8,537 nt of DNA, from assembly GCA_021797415.1 (NCBI GenBank), contig JAJZZT010000377.1:1-8537 (forward strand), in the 5' to 3' direction. The position numbers and the translations under genes are program-made. This DNA is from Bacillota bacterium (GTDB lineage: Bacteria; Bacillota; Bacilli; Alicyclobacillales; SLC66). The notes under the pieces are model-generated. The model did no database searches. It worked only from the letters and a program-made list of their open reading frames with translations, and had not been told where the DNA came from. The number at the start of each line of letters is the position of its first letter. Positions within the stretch are counted from its first letter, which is position 1. Below, piece by piece: positions 5,702 to 8,537 of the stretch.

Positions 5702-6253
5702 TCAATCAACGCGCAACAGTTCTGCAAACTGCCGGGCAAGCTGCAAAAAAGCCTCCCGATCCCCGCGATCAAGCGCCTCGTCAATTCCGGTTCGCACGGC
5801 CTTCAGCCGGAATTCCCGCTCCACGTGGTCCAGCCACATCTCGGCCTCAAGGCTTGTCAGAAGTTCGGTCGGGGTCGGATGGAACGCTTCCGCGCTCTCC
5901 CCTTCCAGGACAGCCGTGTATTCCTGGCATGTGTTGCGATCCTGGAAATAGAGCGTCACAAAAATATCTTCCTCCGGATGACTGTGCACGTCCAGAAAAG
6001 CCTTCTCCACATCCGACGTCACCCGTTTATTCTTGTAAAACTTGAACGCAGTCATTTGGACGCACGTCGTGGACATCAGGAGAGCCTTCGGAAGATGGCG
6101 GAAATGATCGGTGAAATGCACTTTCGCCAGCAATTGTTCACTCGATGCCAGGTATTGCAAGAGCCATTCCGCTTCAGGGTTTTTCAGCTCATAATGCTCA
6201 AGAAACCACTGAATGAACTGTTTCTTGTCCGCGGCCGTAATCATGTCTCGCAT
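5702..6253 (-). CDS. reoY: ReoY (YpiB/UPF0302 family, IDEAL domain)
   Basis: The protein is 183 aa, close to the roughly 179 aa of B. subtilis YpiB. In Listeria ReoY acts with ReoM, under the PASTA-domain kinase, to control degradation of MurA by ClpCP and so the rate of peptidoglycan synthesis. The UPF0302 N-terminal domain spans about 8-110 and matches YpiB in recognisable blocks (FIQWFLEHYELK 13-24, LAKVHFTDH 42-50, EKAFLDV 83-89, EEDIFVTLYF 94-103). The IDEAL domain is at the C-terminus and even reads IDEAL at 157-161, followed by DRGDREAFLQLA. It is cytoplasmic, with no membrane segment. The ATG at 6253 was chosen because GAGGGGAG lies just upstream with 7 bases spacing and the family begins here. 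The longer frame back to 6337 adds residues unlike the family. In B. subtilis ypiB has its own neighbours; here the upstream gene is a helicase-associated protein, and a c-di-AMP riboswitch unit follows. Confidence 0.93.
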   Translation of the reverse strand: MRDMITAADKKQFIQWFLEHYELKNPEAEWLLQYLASSEQLLAKVHFTDHFRHLPKALLMSTTCVQMTAFKFYKNKRVTSDVEKAFLDVHSHPEEDIFVTLYFQDRNTCQEYTAVLEGESAEAFHPTPTELLTSLEAEMWLDHVEREFRLKAVRTGIDEALDRGDREAFLQLARQFAELLRVD

Positions 6254-6431
6254 GATCGTTCTCCCCTCGAGGATCAATCCTGCCGATATCGTGACAGCCA
6301 TGAGCAATGGGTCTATTGTTCTTTTTCTATTCGCCATGCTTGTCGGGCTTTCCTTCTGCGGCGAAGAATTTCACACGTTTTCGAGAGGAGGAGATCAAAC
6401 GGGGTCTGTGCTGTGCGACTGTGTGAAATGA

Positions 6432-8213
6432 TCAGGGTGTTCCGGGCACTGTCCGGCGTTCGCTTGCGACGGCGCGGTCCACGCGCACGAGATAGCCCAT
6501 TTTTTCGAGGAAAGACTGAAGGTGCGGCGCGTCGTCCGGCGCAAACGCAAACACGGTTGGCGTGACTTCCCGCACCAGCCTGTCCGCCACAGGCGCGTAT
6601 TGCAAGACTTCCTCGGCGGTCTGCCGGTCGCGCAGCGTGAGGAGCAGGAAGCTTCCCATCGTCACCTTGCCATAGACCGAACACCACTGCGCGATGGTCT
6701 GCTCCACATTGCCCGGCACCGGGTTGACGCAGATGTCCCGCAGAAATGCGAGTATCTGCCGCTCTTCCCATCCCTGGCTTAACGCGCGGTACACGCTGGC
6801 CCGCGTCAGGCGGTAGACGCGCATGCGATCACTCTGGACGAGGTCGGCCATCGTTTGCAGGTCGCGGCCGATCGCCGCCTCCGCTTCCGCAGGGAGGAGC
6901 ACCTCGAATGTCGGCTGCACAACCGCCGCCGCAGACAAAGCGGGCTCTTGCGCAGGTTCGCTCAGCGCCTCGTCGCCCCCTTTTCCCAGACACCACATGG
7001 CGCCATCAGGCGACAGACGATACGCGACAGCGCCGTCTTCCGCCGCGCCGCGCGCCAGGACGCCCAGATGCACAAGCATTCCGAGAATCCGCGCAACCAG
7101 AATCTGCTCGTTTGTCTCATAGTAGTACGGCTCAATCTGGTCAAGCCAAAGAGCCGCCAGCGAATCGGCGTAGACCCACGCATGGCGGGTCAGTTCTGCG
7201 GTGCGGGCGACGATTGTGCGCAGATTGGGGATGGCGTGGCGGTATGTGCGGAGCCAGAAACGAAACAACTGCTGCGCGCGATTTTCCTCGGGAAGCTGCA
7301 GATAGGCGTCGGACGTCTCCTGGTCCACCCGCAGCCAGCCGTCGACCGTCTCTACGACGCATCCACTTGCGCACAGGTGGTCGTAGATCAGCGCCAGGCG
7401 ATCCGGATAATCGTGAAATCTCCGGCCGAAGCCAAAACGCCAGCCGATCGACTGCGGCAGCACCTCTTCCGCCACTTCGAACAGTTGCAGCAACTGAATT
7501 TGTTGACGGCGGAAGATGACGCCCTCCTGCGTCAACCGCACGTCATGCCGCATCGTGAAGAGCAAAAAAGCCGCGGCGTCCCGCGCGATCGCATGACCGT
7601 CCTGCCGGTAGACCACCGGCGTGCGCGCACAGGATTGCACCGTCGCTTTCATCTTGCGCGACGCCAGTTCATGCAACCGGCGCCAGAAGTCGGTCGGACA
7701 GACGTACACAGTGCGCGAATCGCTCCCTGTCGGATACACGACGCCTTCGCGCACCAGTATGTGCAACAATTCCTGCGCCAGCGCGTCCGGGCGCTGCGGA
7801 CCTTCCTCGCTCCCGCCCGTTTCCGCCGTCTTGCCGTCTGTGCGCTCCTTGCGCCGTCTTGCGCCGCCCCGTCTGCGCAAGACGCTGCCAGACTCTGTCG
7901 CATGGCCCGTCTCGCGCGATATGGCGCGGTCTTTCGTCGGAACTGTCTGCACCGCGCGCGCGAGCAGCGCGATCAACTCCTCGTTCGCATACCGGTCGCG
8001 CCCGTCCAGGGCGATTTCCTGTAATGCGGCCATGAGCAGCGGACTTGCGCCAGCCGCATACCGTTCATTGAGGTATTCCGGATCGCACAGCCGCGACAGA
8101 ATCTCCTGCAACAGGGCGTTTTTGCTGTACAGCGGACAATCCATGCCATGGTGTTCCGCAATACGCCGCAGACTCACGGAATCACTCTGGTTCAGGCATT
8201 CTGCGAGACGCAT
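6432..8213 (-). CDS. helicase-associated (XPB/Ssl2 N-terminal-like, Helicase_C_3) domain protein
   Basis: A large cytoplasmic protein, 593 aa with the start at 8213. The C-terminal region (about 430-515) matches the helicase-associated domain of XPB/Ssl2-like proteins: VVQPTFEVLLP, then DLQTMADLVQSDRMRVYRLT, then ILAFLRDICVNPVPGNVEQTIAQW. There is no Walker A, DEAD/DEAH box or other motor motif, so it is not itself a helicase. In some bacteria such proteins lie beside an XPB-like helicase gene; none is in this window. The N-terminal 90 residues are helical. A low-complexity basic/acidic linker (about 93-142, with RRRGGARRRKER) separates them from a middle region with winged-helix-like stretches. 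The ATG at 8213 has TGGAGTG 10 bases upstream. An in-frame GTG at 8252 lies inside the 61-bp repeat and lacks a ribosome binding site. The gene stops 178 bases before reoY on the same strand; the gap has no clear promoter. Confidence 0.85.
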   Translation of the reverse strand: MRLAECLNQSDSVSLRRIAEHHGMDCPLYSKNALLQEILSRLCDPEYLNERYAAGASPLLMAALQEIALDGRDRYANEELIALLARAVQTVPTKDRAISRETGHATESGSVLRRRGGARRRKERTDGKTAETGGSEEGPQRPDALAQELLHILVREGVVYPTGSDSRTVYVCPTDFWRRLHELASRKMKATVQSCARTPVVYRQDGHAIARDAAAFLLFTMRHDVRLTQEGVIFRRQQIQLLQLFEVAEEVLPQSIGWRFGFGRRFHDYPDRLALIYDHLCASGCVVETVDGWLRVDQETSDAYLQLPEENRAQQLFRFWLRTYRHAIPNLRTIVARTAELTRHAWVYADSLAALWLDQIEPYYYETNEQILVARILGMLVHLGVLARGAAEDGAVAYRLSPDGAMWCLGKGGDEALSEPAQEPALSAAAVVQPTFEVLLPAEAEAAIGRDLQTMADLVQSDRMRVYRLTRASVYRALSQGWEERQILAFLRDICVNPVPGNVEQTIAQWCSVYGKVTMGSFLLLTLRDRQTAEEVLQYAPVADRLVREVTPTVFAFAPDDAPHLQSFLEKMGYLVRVDRAVASERRTVPGTP

Positions 8214-8247
8214 GACGACGTCACTCCATCTGTACGATCGCTTCTTT

Positions 8248-8308
8248 TGCACACTCGGTCTATCCCATGTCCCGTTGCCCTGCGCAAATCTTGCCTGCCC
8301 CCTTTTTG
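8248..8308 (-). repeat. 61-bp inverted-repeat element, copy 2, upstream of the helicase-associated gene
   Basis: Reading the - strand from 8308 to 8248 gives the same element as 2703-2763, with six base differences and no gaps. It ends 34 bases before the ATG at 8213. It points toward its gene just as copy 1 points toward the YkvI-family gene, so the two copies face inward across 5.5 kb. Within it, TTGCGC and GATAGA are spaced by 17 bases, a weak promoter-like pair. The aligned positions in copy 1 are TCGCGC and GATAAA. Confidence 0.75.
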
Positions 8309-8337
8309 GACAGGCACTTTAAGAGGTTGTTCAAAAA
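8303..8337. repeat. 10-bp inverted repeat at the outer border of element copy 2
   Basis: The arms TTTTTGGACA (8303-8312) and TGTTCAAAAA (8328-8337) pair over 10 positions with one G-U pair on the + strand transcript, around a 15-base loop. It overlaps the first bases of the 61-bp element. Copy 1 has a different inverted repeat at the same place. Confidence 0.45.
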
Positions 8338-8537
8338 CCGGCGATTCTATGCGCTCCATTTCTCCAAATGCGAGCCGCCTCCCGCATCAATCTCAGTTTG
8401 TCGCCGATCGTTTACCGTCGCACAAAAAAGACTCGCCAAAGACGGCGAGCCAAGAGAGAGATACTGAGGAATGGAGAGCAATGCACATCCTCATCTTCAT
8501 GATATGGATGGCTGTACCGGAAGTCAACCGTCCCCAA
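8338..8537. other. right-edge region without a firm gene
   Basis: Together with element copy 2 this forms a stretch of over 300 bases (8214-8537) with no convincing gene. It contains a - strand terminator at 8424-8449. On the + strand an ATG at 8481 opens a hydrophobic frame (MHILIFMIWMAV) that runs off the window. Its GGAG (8473-8476) leaves only 4 bases to the ATG, and GAGGA (8466-8470) leaves 10. The visible part is too short to call. On the - strand one frame stops at 8524 (GDG, then TGA) and could be the end of the gene served by the terminator. Confidence 0.4.
8424..8449 (-). terminator. intrinsic terminator for a - strand gene beyond the right edge
   Basis: Arms CTCGCC (8432-8437) and GGCGAG (8444-8449) form a perfect 6-bp GC-rich stem with a 6-base loop. 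On the - strand it is followed by TCTTTTTT, a good T-run (8429-8424). No gene inside the window lies upstream of it on that strand, so it should end a transcript entering from the right. Confidence 0.7.

Noticed and set aside
6254..6337. 28-residue N-terminal extension of ReoY
   Set aside because: No ribosome binding site at 6337, unlike the family N-terminus, while GAGGGGAG precedes the ATG at 6253.
6300..6431. 43 aa + strand ORF with one hydrophobic segment in the gap before reoY
   Set aside because: No ribosome binding site in front of the ATG and no recognisable family; could be real but unsupported.
6855..8024. 389 aa open frame on the + strand opposite the helicase-associated gene
   Set aside because: Arg/Gln/His-rich antisense shadow with no domain; the - strand protein has a clear family match.
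8214..8252. GTG start for the helicase-associated protein at 8252
   Set aside because: The GTG lies in the 61-bp repeat element and lacks a ribosome binding site; the ATG at 8213 has one.
2703..8308. Composite transposon bounded by the 61-bp inverted repeats
   Set aside because: The enclosed genes are ordinary chromosomal Bacilli genes and there is no transposase or target-site duplication visible.

Overview
The window looks like a GC-rich chromosome segment from a Gram-positive member of the Bacilli. Four things point there: a YkvI-family transporter, a YitT-family protein, a YpiB/ReoY protein with an IDEAL domain, and a ydaO/yuaA-type (c-di-AMP) riboswitch, along with strong GGAGG-like ribosome binding sites. 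The high GC suggests an Alicyclobacillus-like relative, but that is an inference. I see no tRNA, rRNA, CRISPR array, phage gene or transposase.

Layout, left to right. The left edge holds the end of a possible small membrane protein on the + strand. It overlaps tail to tail with a secreted SGNH/GDSL hydrolase on the - strand. Upstream of the hydrolase, on the same strand, lies uppP (undecaprenyl-diphosphatase). A divergent intergenic region (2497-2777) holds two dyads and a 61-bp element. It separates uppP from a + strand pair, a YkvI-family membrane protein and a YitT-family protein, the latter with an apparently non-canonical start codon. Convergent to this pair is a - strand transcription unit made of a candidate promoter, a c-di-AMP riboswitch, a 13-codon leader ORF, an intrinsic terminator, and then a gene of unknown function with its own terminator. 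Upstream of that unit is reoY (ypiB), and upstream of reoY is a gene for a large protein with an XPB/Ssl2-like helicase-associated domain but no helicase motor. The right edge (8214-8537) has no firm gene. It holds a second, inverted copy of the 61-bp element and a terminator for a - strand gene outside the window.

How the parts may work together. UppP recycles the lipid carrier for peptidoglycan. ReoY in relatives controls ClpCP-dependent turnover of MurA, the first committed enzyme of peptidoglycan synthesis. c-di-AMP riboswitches usually control cell-wall hydrolases and potassium or osmolyte transport. The SGNH hydrolase is exported and carries SH3-like and stalk-like domains suited to the cell surface. 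The segment therefore has an envelope-homeostasis flavour, though no single operon is implied.

The most interesting item is the unknown 159-172 aa protein placed behind a c-di-AMP riboswitch and attenuator. Second is the pair of 61-bp elements, about 90% identical, each just upstream of a different gene and facing inward across the cluster.
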